This document shows positions 44,771 to 54,773 of a DNA stretch of 64,000 bases, in pieces. Made by a program: the position numbers and the translations under genes. The notes under the pieces were generated by a model. That model worked only from the letters and a program-made list of their open reading frames with translations. It had not been told where the DNA came from and searched no databases. The stretch is from Pollenia angustigena (taxonomy: Eukaryota > Arthropoda > Insecta > Diptera > Polleniidae). Each line of letters starts with the position of its first letter. Within the stretch, counting starts at the first letter, position 1. The stretch is taken from positions 321,872,709 through 321,936,708 of the forward strand of contig OV884056.1 in the NCBI GenBank assembly GCA_930367215.1, in the 5' to 3' direction.

Positions 44771-46071
44771 TAGAGTTGTCAACCGATTAAGAATAATTCG
44801 ATTAATCGATCAAACAAAAACAATCTCTTGTTCGAATAATTTTAAAATGCCGATTTTCGAATAACGAATAAATCGATTAAATTATGTCGATTAATCGAAC
44901 AATTTTTTTTTTATTAAAATATAAATTTATAATAAAAGACATAAGAAATAATAGCTTAGAATTTGATTTATGCTCATACGTTTTTAGCGATTTTATACAA
45001 AATGTAGGAAAGTTAAAAAATATTGTAGATATAGTCCTGATTGTAATTATTCTCAATGTTTAGTAAGCAAAAACCGTGTTGAGTATTCATAGTATTTCAA
45101 AAATGTATTTTATGCTCTTATTAAACAAATCTTTGACCAACAATTGTAACAGCTGTTTTGTTTTTAAATCAAAAAATGTTCAAGAAATGGGATCTTTCAC
45201 TCTCGGGTGAAAAACTTAGAAATAAAAAAAAGGCTAAAAAATACAGAGCTGTTATTGTATTATACATATATATTTTGTAAATTATATATAACTATGTTCA
45301 CACTTGAGTTTTTAAACGCGTTTGAGCAAAATGTTGATTAAGTTAATCAGAACCGCTCACATTACATTTGAGATGACAAAGATGACAGTTGATTAAAAAA
45401 ACACAACAAACAAATTTATATTTCTTTAAAAATGGATACAAATACTTTTACAAAGTTATCAGAAGATTATTTTAAACATATTACAATTGTGAAAATTTTT
45501 GAATTATTTAAGGAAAAATAAAAACATTAAAAAGAGATCGTGGTCAGTTGTACACGTGAGGGGTACGTTCATGGTGACCGATTGATTCGATGTGATTAAT
45601 TAAGTGATTGAGTTTTAATCATGTCAATTTGAAGTGCTTAACAAAGCACTTCAATATATGGTTAATCACCTCGATTTTGATGTGATAAGAACTTAATCAC
45701 GTTCGAGTTTCTTAAACGCGTTTAAGAACCCAAGTGTGAACATAGTATAAGTGATACAATATTACCATTGAAAACGATGTAGTATAAGATAATCCAACGA
45801 CATCAAAAAAGGCCGAACTTGTTCCAATGGAAAATAACATTAAGACAGACAGCGGTTGTTATATAGAAGAAATTGTACGCAGAAGTTTGGCTGAAGATGG
45901 AAGGTCTGCAACCCCTTTATTTAAAAAATTTAATTTTTTTTTAATATTTTTATTCGTTATTCTCATCGATTAATCGAATAATTTTTCAGATTTGATCGTT
46001 GGATCGAACGAACAAAAACAATTATTTGAATTATTCGAACAAAGCTGAAAGGCGAATAATTGACAACTCTA
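44771..46071. mobile_element. hAT-superfamily element with perfect 8-bp duplication and a nested MITE
   Basis: The ends TAGAGTTGTCAACCGATTA and the near complement ending ATTGACAACTCTA bound 1301 bp. ATAACCGC flanks both ends (44763-44770 and 46072-46079). The subterminal regions are full of ATTCGAATAA and CGATTAATCG motifs. No transposase is readable. A foldback MITE lies inside at 45292-45745. Confidence 0.9.
45292..45745. mobile_element. Foldback MITE nested in a hAT element
   Basis: CTATGTTCACACTTGAGTTT and its near complement, each followed by TTAAACGCGTTT, bound 454 bp. TATAA flanks both ends (45287-45291 and 45746-45750), a plausible target duplication. The centre holds AAGTGCTTAACAAAGCACTT, a small hairpin. 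Confidence 0.8.
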
Positions 46072-46079
46072 ATAACCGC

Positions 46080-47044
46080 ATATAAACGACTGCCAAAGTA
46101 AAGTGCTTGAAATTGTACGTACCTGCCGTATCCTTCTATTCTTAAAATGTTGGCCTAAGCTTATTTTGTTATCTTTCCAATTAACCAACGCTAATTTTTT
46201 TCATTGTGTTTCATAAACGTCCAAAGGTATGAAAGAATTCATAAAAATCTTTAAAATATCACTAACAATCTGGTATGTTCTACGTTTCGACTCGAATTGA
46301 AAACGAATAATTTTTTAAATCCGCATAATTCATAAATTGGTGTTCTCAAATCCGCATGTTTTTGTGTATTCGAAGTTTTTGTTCGAAAAAACTTTTTTTG
46401 GACTAAAGATCGCTAATTTGCTAACCGCAGCATGATAGCAATGTTTACTATTATTTTAAAATCGTGAAAGCTGTAAAGAATCATCGCGAAAAATTGCATA
46501 CCTTTAAACAAACACTAAAATTTATTTGAAATCGCTAAATCGGTAAAAAAAAAACAAAATTTTGGAAAATAACAAAAAAAAAAAAATAGCGAAAAATCGC
46601 GTAAATTTTTAATATTTCAAACCAGCCATATAATTGATTAAAAGTCCCTAAAACTATAATATATATATATGTTCCTCTAACTCCCATTGGAGCATAGGGC
46701 GCCAAAACTATAAGGATTGGCAAAAATTAGATAAAAATTGCTAAATTCGCAAAAATTTGCTAACATCGGCATAGTCTACTATTTATTATAAATCGTTAAA
46801 GCTGTAAAGAATCAGAAAACTTACTGAAACAAATCGTTTCTATCGCGAACATGGCTAAAATTCGCGAAAAATCGTAAAATTTTAAACAAACAAAAAAACT
46901 AATTTGAGATCGCTAAATCAAAAAGTAATTTCAATTTTTGGGAATACAAAATTTTAATTTCAAAAGATTTTGCTATTCGTGCTTAATTCCCAGTTTTTAT
47001 TATTGATAAACACTTGAAATTTATTGTTGATGGGATAAGCTATT
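46080..47044. other. Non-coding DNA with an internal direct repeat
   Basis: Two related blocks (about 46410-46540 and 46738-46922) share the order TTTGCTAAC...ATCGC, GTGAAAGCTGTAAAGAATCA-like, CGCGAAAAATCG and GAAATCGCTAAATC. They look like two decayed copies, or both halves, of one element. The block CCCATTGGAGCATAGGGCGC near 46684 matches 1038-1095 inverted. No gene was seen. Confidence 0.5.
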
Positions 47045-47092
47045 CCTATGCGCATTTCACTGGCTGCTTAGGCCAGATCATCAGGAAACTTC
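47045..47092 (-). ncRNA. Hammerhead-ribozyme-like motif on the minus strand
   Basis: On the minus strand CTGATGA (47084-47078) is followed by stem II CTGGC/GCCAG (47076-47072 with 47064-47060) and a 7-nt loop. GAAA (47058-47055) follows, then a self-complementary ATGCGCAT as stem III and the triplet AUA before the cleavage point. TTTC before the core can pair with GGAA after it (one G-U) as stem I. A U-U mismatch closes stem II. Short palindromic stem III is typical of Penelope-like element hammerheads, which can act as dimers. No reverse transcriptase coding is recognisable beside it. Confidence 0.45.
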
Positions 47093-47099
47093 ATCCATA

Positions 47100-48146
47100 A
47101 AGATTTTAGAAAAACTAAAGATATTAAACCAAATAAAACTGTTAAACGTATAAGACTTATAGCAACAGTTCTACTTTTAATAACATCAAAGTTTAAACAA
47201 AACACATCAACAATAAACAGTGGGTTTATCTCTTCTTACATTCCCCACTACAATTAGTTGAAATTCTCTCAACATCGATTAAAAACAAACTGTCTGAAAA
47301 TAACATAAAAATCGTTAAAAAAATAAGCTGTATTTACATCAAAATAATGAAAAAGTCGATTTTAAATTTAGGGTATGTTAGGGACTTTTGCATTTTAGAT
47401 AACGATATATTTTTGATTTAATTGGATAAAGAAGATTTTAAGCTAAAAACAAAATTTATTTTTTTGTTAAACATGTTATCAAATATTTGAATAAAAGTCG
47501 ATTCGTTTTACTTTCACCAACCCATTACTACTCTAATTGAAAACGAATAAAAACTTGTGGATGTGAAATGCAGAACACCAAAAATGCTAAAGTAATCCAC
47601 TTTCGAGTGGATTCGGATTCTAGAACACACCCGAATAACGTATTTTATCTGTGATAATAAATTGCCACAAACATAATGTGAAAATATTTATAGACTTAAA
47701 ACATATAAATGTTTTAAAGAATTCTATTTATTGATTTTTTCAAGAGCAATTTTAAATATAAAAAACACTTTTCTAGAAGATTTTCATTAACTTCATCAGC
47801 CATTTGAACATACCTTCAAATACCTATGATTGCCTGAAATTTGATTCATAAAAATACGAGAATTAAAATAATATTATTATTTTAAAGTATTGAATTTAAC
47901 GTATTTCCAAACAAATTCATAGGTCATCAAAAATAGCCAGTGGGCGATTTTAACTATTTTATAAATCGCCATGTCGCCAAATCAAAAATTAGGTCGCCAA
48001 ACATGTTTGAAAATCGCCACGATTGGCGAGAAATCGTTATTCGTCTATAACAAATTTCAGTTCATTTTTTACTTGTTGATAGTTTTTTTTTTGCACGCGA
48101 CGCTTACTGTTCTTTTTGATGACAAAAACATGTGTGTATGTACATG
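47100..48146. other. Non-coding DNA with hAT-like terminal fragment
   Basis: AT-rich, no exon. Around 47925-48040 the text AAATCGCCATGTCGCC and CGCCACGATTGGCGAGAAA matches the repeats at 4304-4340 and 60064-60242. The ORF at 47971-48186 crosses this repeat and the next palindrome and is rejected. Confidence 0.45.
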
Positions 48147-48147
48147 T

Positions 48148-48729
48148 ACCCTGCAGATAACGAGACTAGTCCATACATGCATGTAAAGAGTAGTCCATAA
48201 AGGAGTAGGAGTACTCCAAAGCTACTCCAAAGCTACTCCAAATATATGGTTAAAAGGTGGTCCATTTTACATTACGATGTCCTAGGGCTGGACCATATGA
48301 CCCAGATTTGCATTACAACGGAGTAGTCTTAAAACTACTCCATCTTCATACATACTCTAGTGGACTAGTTTTGAAACTACTCCGTTGTAATGCAAATCTG
48401 GGTCATATGGTCCAGCCCTAGGACATCGTAATGTTAAATGGACCACCTTTTAACCATATATTTGGAGTAGCTTTGGAGTACTCCTACTGCTTTATGGACT
48501 ACTCTTTACATACATGTATGGACTAATCTCGTTATCTGCAGATACTCCAGAGGATTAGTTTTAACTTCGTTTAAAAACGAAAACATTTCGTTTAAAAACG
48601 AAGACATGTCGCTTCACTACAAACTGTTTTCAACAATGACATGGTCCATGCTTGCATAACATTGGACCAGTCCAGGGAGTAGTCCATTTCATCAAAATGG
48701 ATCACGTAGTCCAATATTATCTGCAGGGT
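48148..48729. mobile_element. Large foldback element with a 390-bp internal palindrome
   Basis: The outer ends ACCCTGCAGATAA and TTATCTGCAGGGT bound 582 bp. Inside, 48150-48543 is almost one continuous palindrome: TAAAGAGTAGTCCAT, GGTGGTCCATTTTACATTACG and TCATATGGTCCAGCCCTAGG each recur inverted. The remaining 190 bp carry GTTTAAAAACGAA repeats. A diverged relative is at 60290-60657. No ORF. Confidence 0.85.
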
Positions 48730-49300
48730 AAGGACAAAGACAATAAATTTATATACAGTGAGAAGCATAAGTCAAGGTACCTCTTTTGAAATAAAACAAT
48801 ATCTAAATTTTTTTAAAAAACAAGTAAGAAAGTTTGTGTTATTTCATCCTATATTGTAAACTTATTCATATACTACAGTCTAGCAAAATTATGCACTCTT
48901 ATTCTAAGAAACAACCATAAAATATCCTTAAGTACCTGGCAACTCCATAATTTTGCACAGCAAAAGTCTTGGTACTCTCTAAAGTGATCTATGTTTTAAA
49001 AATATAATTAGTAATTTATCAAAAAAGTATTGCCTAAAATTTTCGTTAATATTACTAATTAAGTTAGGTATTTTCTTCGAATTTTTTAATATAGTTTTTT
49101 TTTATTTTACTGTCAACTGAATTTTAGTTTTTCGTGAAAAAAGTTCAAACTTAAATTAAAAGAAAGATACGAATATAAAACAAACTACGTTCATAAAAAC
49201 ATGAAAGGTATGTGTATAAACATTTCTTAATTTCAAATTACATACATACTTATGTATTTAAAATAAAAAAAATCACCGTTATTGTGGTTGGCGATTTTAT

Positions 49301-49393
49301 AATAAGCCTGCGACTTTTTGGTAATATAATAAAGAAAATAAGTTCACGTTCTCTTTAAGCTATTACAAATCAGTCGCAGGCGTATTTTATATT
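49301..49393. repeat. Small palindrome in the insert of the Tc1 dimer
   Basis: AATAAGCCTGCGACTTTTTG at the left pairs with CAGTCGCAGGCGTATTTT at the right around a loop of about 50 bp. It could be a short MITE. Confidence 0.6.
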
Positions 49394-49802
49394 CGCAAGC
49401 CAAGGTAAGGGTGATTATCTTTAGAGGAACTGGACGAAGAATTTTGAGTGGATGACTTGGTATATAGGGAAAAAAGGAAGTGCGATGAAAATTTTTATAG
49501 ATAAACATTAGTTACAGGTGCCCAAGACTAAATGAGGTGACAATTCCAATATGTTAGATGATGCCCGTTTTAACGGAACTGGAAATAACTAAGTAAGTAT
49601 ATATTGAATATTCTATAGCAGTATTTGTATTGAATTCAAGAAATTATTTTATTTTCAGATTTAAAGAACACATTACCATTAGCTGAAAAAACTTCACATT
49701 TGGGTAGATTGGGATTTTGCAATACAATTAAAGATGGAAGAATAAAACGAAGCATATGGATAAGTACGTTGCGAGCACTTCAACTTAAACAAAAAGAAAA
49801 TA

Positions 49803-50031
49803 TACGGGCATGTTCTAGAAATTGAAATGATGGATTTTAAATCCAGCAAATTTTAAAAAAGACTCTATAATGAAATTCAAAAAAATATTTCTTTTTATCT
49901 ATTCTTTTGAGAATCAATTATTCTGAAATTAACAACTCTTAAAACCGGGAAAAACTACGGTCATTTTGTAAATAGCTCAACTTCAATTCTGGTTCGATTG
50001 CAATTTGATTTCTAGAACATGCCCGATAATT
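49803..50031. mobile_element. Foldback MITE in the insert of the Tc1 dimer
   Basis: TACGGGCATGTTCTAGAAAT at the left and ATTTCTAGAACATGCCCG at the right are inverted ends. The interior has no coding. The phrase TCTAGAACA...CCCGA recurs near 47623. Confidence 0.65.
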
Positions 50032-50460
50032 AAGAAATCTGTGTCCGCTATACATACATTTCTTTCTTATAACTTTGCAGAAATTATTAATAAATACATA
50101 AAAGGTTGCAATGAAATGAGGAAGTAGTAAATTTTATTTATATAAACTGAAAAAAGTATAAAGATTAAAAAATGCTTAGTTTTAAAAAAAAAGTAGTCAA
50201 TTTACCTAAAATGTATGTTCTTTTACAAAATTGAACTTGGATAATTTTCCAAAATAAAAATTTTAAATATCTTTGCTATCATTGGTAAACTTTCAAAGGT
50301 TTTAAGTAATTTTGACAAAATTTTTAGATACTTTTTCGAACATGGAAATGACCTAAGTTAATAGTTATATTACCTAAGAAACTTAGATACTGCCATGCTA
50401 CCCTTGCGCTTAGTTAATTTTATACCATATTTTTAGGTAATTTTACCTATGAATTTTTTT

Positions 50461-50905
50461 GTGTGTACATTAATGAGGGTACATTTAGAATGTATTCAGA
50501 GTTATTTCTTGTTGATATCAGTAGCAATAAATAAAACGAGTAGAAAATAAGACCAGATCTGGGCGTCATTGCAAGCTTAGTAACCGAGAAGAAAGAAAAA
50601 TAGTGTCTTTAATTAGGAATGACCCCTTTAAAAGTGCACCAAAGATTGCTGCCGAGTTAAAAAAAAGTCCATGGACAAAAGTGTTTCCACGGATACAGTA
50701 CGAAGATCAATCAAAAGAGCTGGGTACAACGCTCGTACAGCACCCAAAATGCCCTATATAAAGAAGTCAACCAAAAAAAGCGAATTGATTTTGCAAATAA
50801 ATATAAAACAAAACCAACTGAGTTTTGGGATAAGGTTATTTTCTCGGATGAGTCAAATTAAAACATTTGTGGCTCAGACGGACGTGCTTTAGTATGGAGG
50901 AAGCA
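50461..50905 (+). pseudogene. Tc1 transposase 5' half, left copy
   Basis: The readable peptide includes CIASLVTEKKEKIVSLIRND, APKIAAELKKS, DKSVSTDTVRRSIKRAGYNA, a linker, then FANKYKTKPTEFWDKVIFSD. VIFSDES carries the first catalytic Asp of the DD34E triad. It needs frame changes (for example after SPWTK and around the KKSTKK region). Its N-terminal helix-turn-helix coding is deleted relative to the right copy. It stops at GRALVWRKQN, where the sequence turns into the inverted right copy. The second Asp and the Glu are absent, so it cannot be catalytic. Confidence 0.85.
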
Positions 50906-51302
50906 AAATCAATTCGCTTTTTTTTAATTCGGTTATATAGGGCTTTTTGGGTGCTGTACGAGCGTTGTACCCAGCTCTTTTGATTGATCTTCGTACTGTA
51001 TCCGCGGAAACACTTTTGTCCATGGAATTTTTTAACTCGGAAGCAATCTTTGGTGCACTTTTAAAGGGGTCATTCCTAATTAAAGACACTATTTTTCTTT
51101 CTTCTCGGATACTAAGCTTGCAATGACGCCCAGATCTGGTCTTATTTTCTACTAGTTTTTCGTTTTGAAAGCGATTTATTGCCTTTCATATTGTTGACTT
51201 ACTTCTATTAGTTATTTTAGCAATTTCAGAATATGATTTTCCCAATCTATGATTATTAATAATAATATTGTGCTCCTCAATCCATACCTCCTTGCGAGTC
51301 AT
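50906..51302 (-). pseudogene. Tc1 transposase 5' half, right copy
   Basis: Starts with ATG at 51302: MTRKEVWIEEHNIIINNHRL then GKSYSEIAKITNRSKSTI, a Tc1 paired-like helix-turn-helix. A TGA stop follows in the same frame, then KAINRFQNEKLVENKTRSGR, SLIRNDPFKSAPKIASELK, DKSVSADTVRRSIKRAGYNA and RTAPKKPYIT. It ends before the first catalytic Asp, at the junction with the left copy. The overlap at the junction is the short shared stretch GCAAAAT, pointing to microhomology joining. Confidence 0.85.
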
Positions 51303-51822
51303 TTTATTTAACACTTTTTTCAATAAAAAACCAATTATTGCTACTGATATCAACAAGAAATAACTCTGAATACATTCTAAATGTACCCTTATTAATGTAG
51401 AGAAAAAAACATTTAGCATAATAGCTATGCCAATACTAAAACATAGATCACTTTAGAGAGTACCAAGACTTTTGCTGTGCAAAATTATGGAGTTGCCAGG
51501 TACTTAAGGATATTTTATGGTTGTTTCTTAGAATAAGAGTGCATAATTTTGCTAGACTGTAGTATATGAATAAGTTTACAATATAGGATGAAATAACACA
51601 AACTTTCTTACTTGTTTTTTAAAAAAATTTAGATATTGTTTTATTTCAAAAGAGGTACCTTGATTTATGCTTCTCACTGTAGATGTTGGTTGCACTTGTA
51701 ACATTTTTCGCAAACTGTTGATGAGGGAGGAAAGAAACAAGGATAAAGCAACAAAGTGTTCAATTCAAACAACCGAGTTGATTGATTCAATTAAACTTAT
51801 AATTAAAATTAAGCTTAAAATC

Positions 51823-52685
51823 GGCTGTAGGAAATATCGTCCACAAGAAAAATGGCCCAAAAAAATAAATGAAAAATCGCCCAAAAAAATTCCATGTAAA
51901 ATTGGGCCTGAATTCATATGAAAAGTGACCCAAAATTTTTGGGCTATTTTTCGTTATTATTGGGTGATTTTTCGTATTTTAAATTTGTTATAAATATTAT
52001 ATGAAAAATAGCCCATTTTTCATTTTTAAACTTTCGTCAAAATCTTACATACTATTTGTCTAAATCATTCATTATTACTATACGTCGAATTCCTAAATGT
52101 TATTTATAAAAATAACGGGACATATTGCAAAAAGGTGGCATGTCATAACGTCCAGTGTCATAGTGTCCGTGGACAAACTCTAAAGCATAGCTTACAAACT
52201 CGAAAGCATAGCCGGCCTTAGGCCGGGCGCAAGGATTGTCTCCTCTTTGATAAAACAAGTACCGGATTCGCTAACTAAAGTTTCTCTGCACAGCCGGCCT
52301 TCGGCCGGGGGCAAGGATTTTCTCCTCTATGGTATAACAAAAATCGGCTTCGCTAACTAAAGCTTCTCAAGGATTTTGTCCTCTATGGTATAACAAATAC
52401 TGGCTTCGCTAACTAAAGCTTATCTGTATGTTACTAAATTTATATGAATAATAAACACTGTTTTGCAAATTGGGTAATTTAAAAGTTTTTTTTTTTTTTG
52501 GGTAAAAAATTCTTTTTTTCTTTTTTGGTCATTTTCATTTTGGGCCCTTTTTCGTTTCTTTTGGGCAAAATTTCATATTTAACTTTTTGGGTCATTTTTC
52601 ATTTTCTTTTGGGCGATTCTTCATTTGGGCGATTTTTCATTTGTTTTTTTGGGCCATTTTTCTTTGGGCGATTTTTCCTACAGCC
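51823..52685. mobile_element. hAT-like element with perfect 8-bp duplication, ends GGCTGTAGGAAA
   Basis: The ends GGCTGTAGGAAATATCG and its near complement CGATTTTTCCTACAGCC bound 863 bp. TTAAAATC flanks both ends (51815-51822 and 52686-52693). The subterminal regions carry many GGGCGATTTTTC/AAAATCGCCC repeats. A GC-rich tandem block lies inside. An 8-bp duplication fits hAT although the terminal bases are not the usual CAG; no transposase is present. Confidence 0.8.
52195..52435. repeat. GC-richer tandem repeat block nested in the hAT-like element
   Basis: Three degenerate units contain CAAGGATTTTCTCCTCTATGG then CGGCTTCGCTAACTAAAG, starting near 52230, 52312 and 52368. The first two are preceded by hairpins GCCGGCCTTAGGCCGG and GCCGGCCTTCGGCCGG. 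Base composition is unlike the surroundings. Confidence 0.7.
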
Positions 52686-52852
52686 TTAAAATCAAGTAAA
52701 ATTTTAATTGAAAAAAAATATTTTTTTTAATTCAATCAATTAAGAACGTAATCAAATTTATTTTAAAATTCAAAAATCACTATTAATTGAAAAGAAACTG
52801 CCAATAATTTTTTCTGTGTACAAAGATGTTTCTTGTGAATAGTTTTTTCTCG

Positions 52853-53199
52853 TCTTAAAGCTAGTTTACACTATCTTACAAGTCTAACGTATTCCATAAC
52901 ACTTTGTGAGATAGAAATCTAATGAGTTTTGTTGCGACTGTCAAAAAATCTAATTTAACATGACAGTTTATGTTCACACCATCACATAAAGTATAAACAC
53001 TCACACATGAAATAAAATGAAAATTATTATTGTTTAGAAATTTTTCAAAAAACGATGAAGTCGTATGGGGTGTCAAACTTTTTACATAATATATGTCATT
53101 TTCGTGACACACTGCATTAGCACTATCACACTTTGTCATATTACTTGAGTTTTTGACATGTATTAATACAAAGTATAATAGTGTAATCTAGCCTTTAAG
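52853..53199. mobile_element. Foldback MITE
   Basis: CTTAAAGCTAGTTTACACTA at the left and its near complement TAGTGTAATCTAGCCTTTAAG at the right bound about 347 bp. The arms share further inverted words (CACTTTGTGA). The minus-strand ORF inside is an artefact. Confidence 0.7.
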
Positions 53200-53885
53200 T
53201 ACTAAGCACACGTAGAATTTGCCATTTTGCGTAGCAATTGAGTATCAACATTTTTATTGTTACGCCGATGTCCGATTGCTTCCTTTCTAAATCTGAATGC
53301 TGATTTGAACGTCTGATTAAACCAAGACTTAGATATAGATTTATTCGAATTTTTTTTTTTTTAACTGAATGAACATTATCATTCCTAGCATTATAACGCA
53401 TCAAATAGCTCAACTTATTGCCCTTTATAGGTTGTATGACTGGAGTAATGAAGCCAAAGAAAAGTCTGAACATTGAAATCACCAGCAACAACGATTTCGC
53501 TGTCCGGACATTTCTTAACATTCTTCGATGTCAGATGTTGAGTATTGATAACCAAGATGATTGATCCTAATTTAGAAAGTTTGGCTCTTGCCGTTTCCTG
53601 GATAAACCGAAATCAATAACCGTTCTTTAGATCTTATATATAAATACGGGAACAATTATTTTGTGGTTGATTTTTAAGTATCTTATCGTCCACCGATTGT
53701 ATTAAAACATATATCGTTTTAAAGGATTTTTGAATAAAAGTGTTTGAAAAGCGTTTTAATTTATCTTACAGACATGCGTACAAAGTTGGGCGAATAGTGC
53801 ATTTTTGCCGTGTACGTTTTTGTTGTATGACGCACAGGTTTTCTCGAAAGTAAATGTCGAGTGGTCGAATTTCGGCCACCGGGCC
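53200..53885. other. Non-coding stretch
   Basis: No exon or clear repeat boundary. The ORF at 53195-53521 (minus) starts at the edge of the MITE and has no recognisable motif. Confidence 0.4.
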
Positions 53886-54440
53886 GTGGTTATTTTATTG
53901 AACTGTTTATGGTTTTTAATTCAAATTTTAATTTTTTAGATTTAATTTTCATTAAATATTTTTATGAAGAAAGAATTTTACAATATGAAATTAATTAAAA
54001 TTTATTGATAATTTCGTTCTTGACTGCCGCGGGGCTCAAACCCAGGCTTTCACAAAACAGGTTACTCTTATGTGTTTAAATTGTAACCACTCAATCTCTT
54101 CAGAGGATTTTGCCGTTTAACACTCACAGCCATTTACGACATCTGGTAGGCAATAGTCAAACAACAATCTTTAAACCAAATTGTATTTAACCTCTAGTAG
54201 ATCGAAATTTGCTTTCTTCCTCACTTCTGTTTTTTCGTACTTTTTGTCAAGAATTCTTCTCGAAGTCCAAAGTACATTTTTCTGTTTTTAATATTGTTGT
54301 ATTTCTTTTTTGCCTTTTCAGCAGTATTTGAAGGACAAATGTAAACATAAAGCTTGTGCCTTAGCTTTTAACAATGATTAGTATTGTGGTTATTTTGTTG
54401 AACTGTTTATGGGTTTTAATTCAAATTTTGATATTTTTAA
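53886..54440. repeat. Direct repeat pair flanking a tRNA-like segment
   Basis: A sequence of about 50 bp beginning GTGGTTATTTTATTGAACTG occurs at 53886 and, slightly changed, at 54386, exactly 500 bp apart. The segment between holds the tRNA-like sequence at 54022-54125. The repeat could be a long target duplication or an internal duplication. Confidence 0.6.
54022..54125 (-). repeat. tRNA-related (SINE-head-like) segment
   Basis: On the minus strand an A-box-like GATTGAGTGGTTAC (about 54096-54083) is followed some 45 bp later by a B-box-like GGGTTTGAGCCCC (54043-54031), the spacing of a pol III internal promoter. The B box has T where the consensus has C. It does not fold as a complete tRNA by eye. 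A tRNA-derived SINE or tRNA pseudogene is the best guess. Confidence 0.4.
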
Positions 54441-54446
54441 TTAGTC

Positions 54447-54645
54447 TAAAGGCCCAAATACATTGATCAAAATACTCATCAAGCATTGTGGTAGTATTAG
54501 TGAAAATATGTTTGTATGTGTCACACCGACGATGCTGGATGGAAAATCAAATAATTTAGATATGACGGCGAATTTTACGTCAAGCACACATACACGATGA
54601 ATTCGCCGGCTGGACAAGCATTTGACAAGTGTATTTGGGCCTTAA
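54447..54645. mobile_element. Foldback MITE
   Basis: TAAAGGCCCAAATACATTGA at the left, CAAGTGTATTTGGGCCTTA at the right. Both arms continue with CATCAAGCATTG/CAAGCATTTGACAAG-type matches. About 200 bp, no coding. Confidence 0.75.
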
Positions 54646-54699
54646 GGCCCCTAAGAAATAACAAACGAAATGACAAACTTATATATGCCATTTTTTTGT

Positions 54700-54773
54700 A
54701 TGTATGTCTTATCGCACCATGGTAAAGTGTATACGAGATCTGACATATCCGAATATATCACTCTTACTTGTTA
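54700..54773 (+). mobile_element. 3' end of a mini-me-type element
   Basis: CATGGTAAAGTGTATACGAG followed by a decayed hairpin and the tail CACTCTTACTTGTT. The 5' portion is missing. Confidence 0.6.

Larger units (their letters stand above)
48756..51679. mobile_element. Tc1-family transposon rearranged into an inverted dimer
   Basis: The ends CAGTGAGAAGCATAAGTC and its complement ACTTATGCTTCTCACTG-like sequence are flanked by TA on both sides, the Tc1/mariner target. Inverted arms of about 250 bp (48756-49003 and 51437-51679) are nearly identical. Inside the arms are two Tc1 transposase 5' halves facing each other (plus-strand copy to 50905, minus-strand copy from about 50906). A foreign insert occupies about 49004-50456 in the left arm. 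A normal Tc1 element has one transposase, so this is two 5' halves joined tail to tail. Confidence 0.88.

Noticed and set aside
47799..47830. A third CTGATGA...GAAA pairing on the minus strand
   Set aside because: The sequence between the two blocks does not form a stem II, so the hammerhead fold is not supported.
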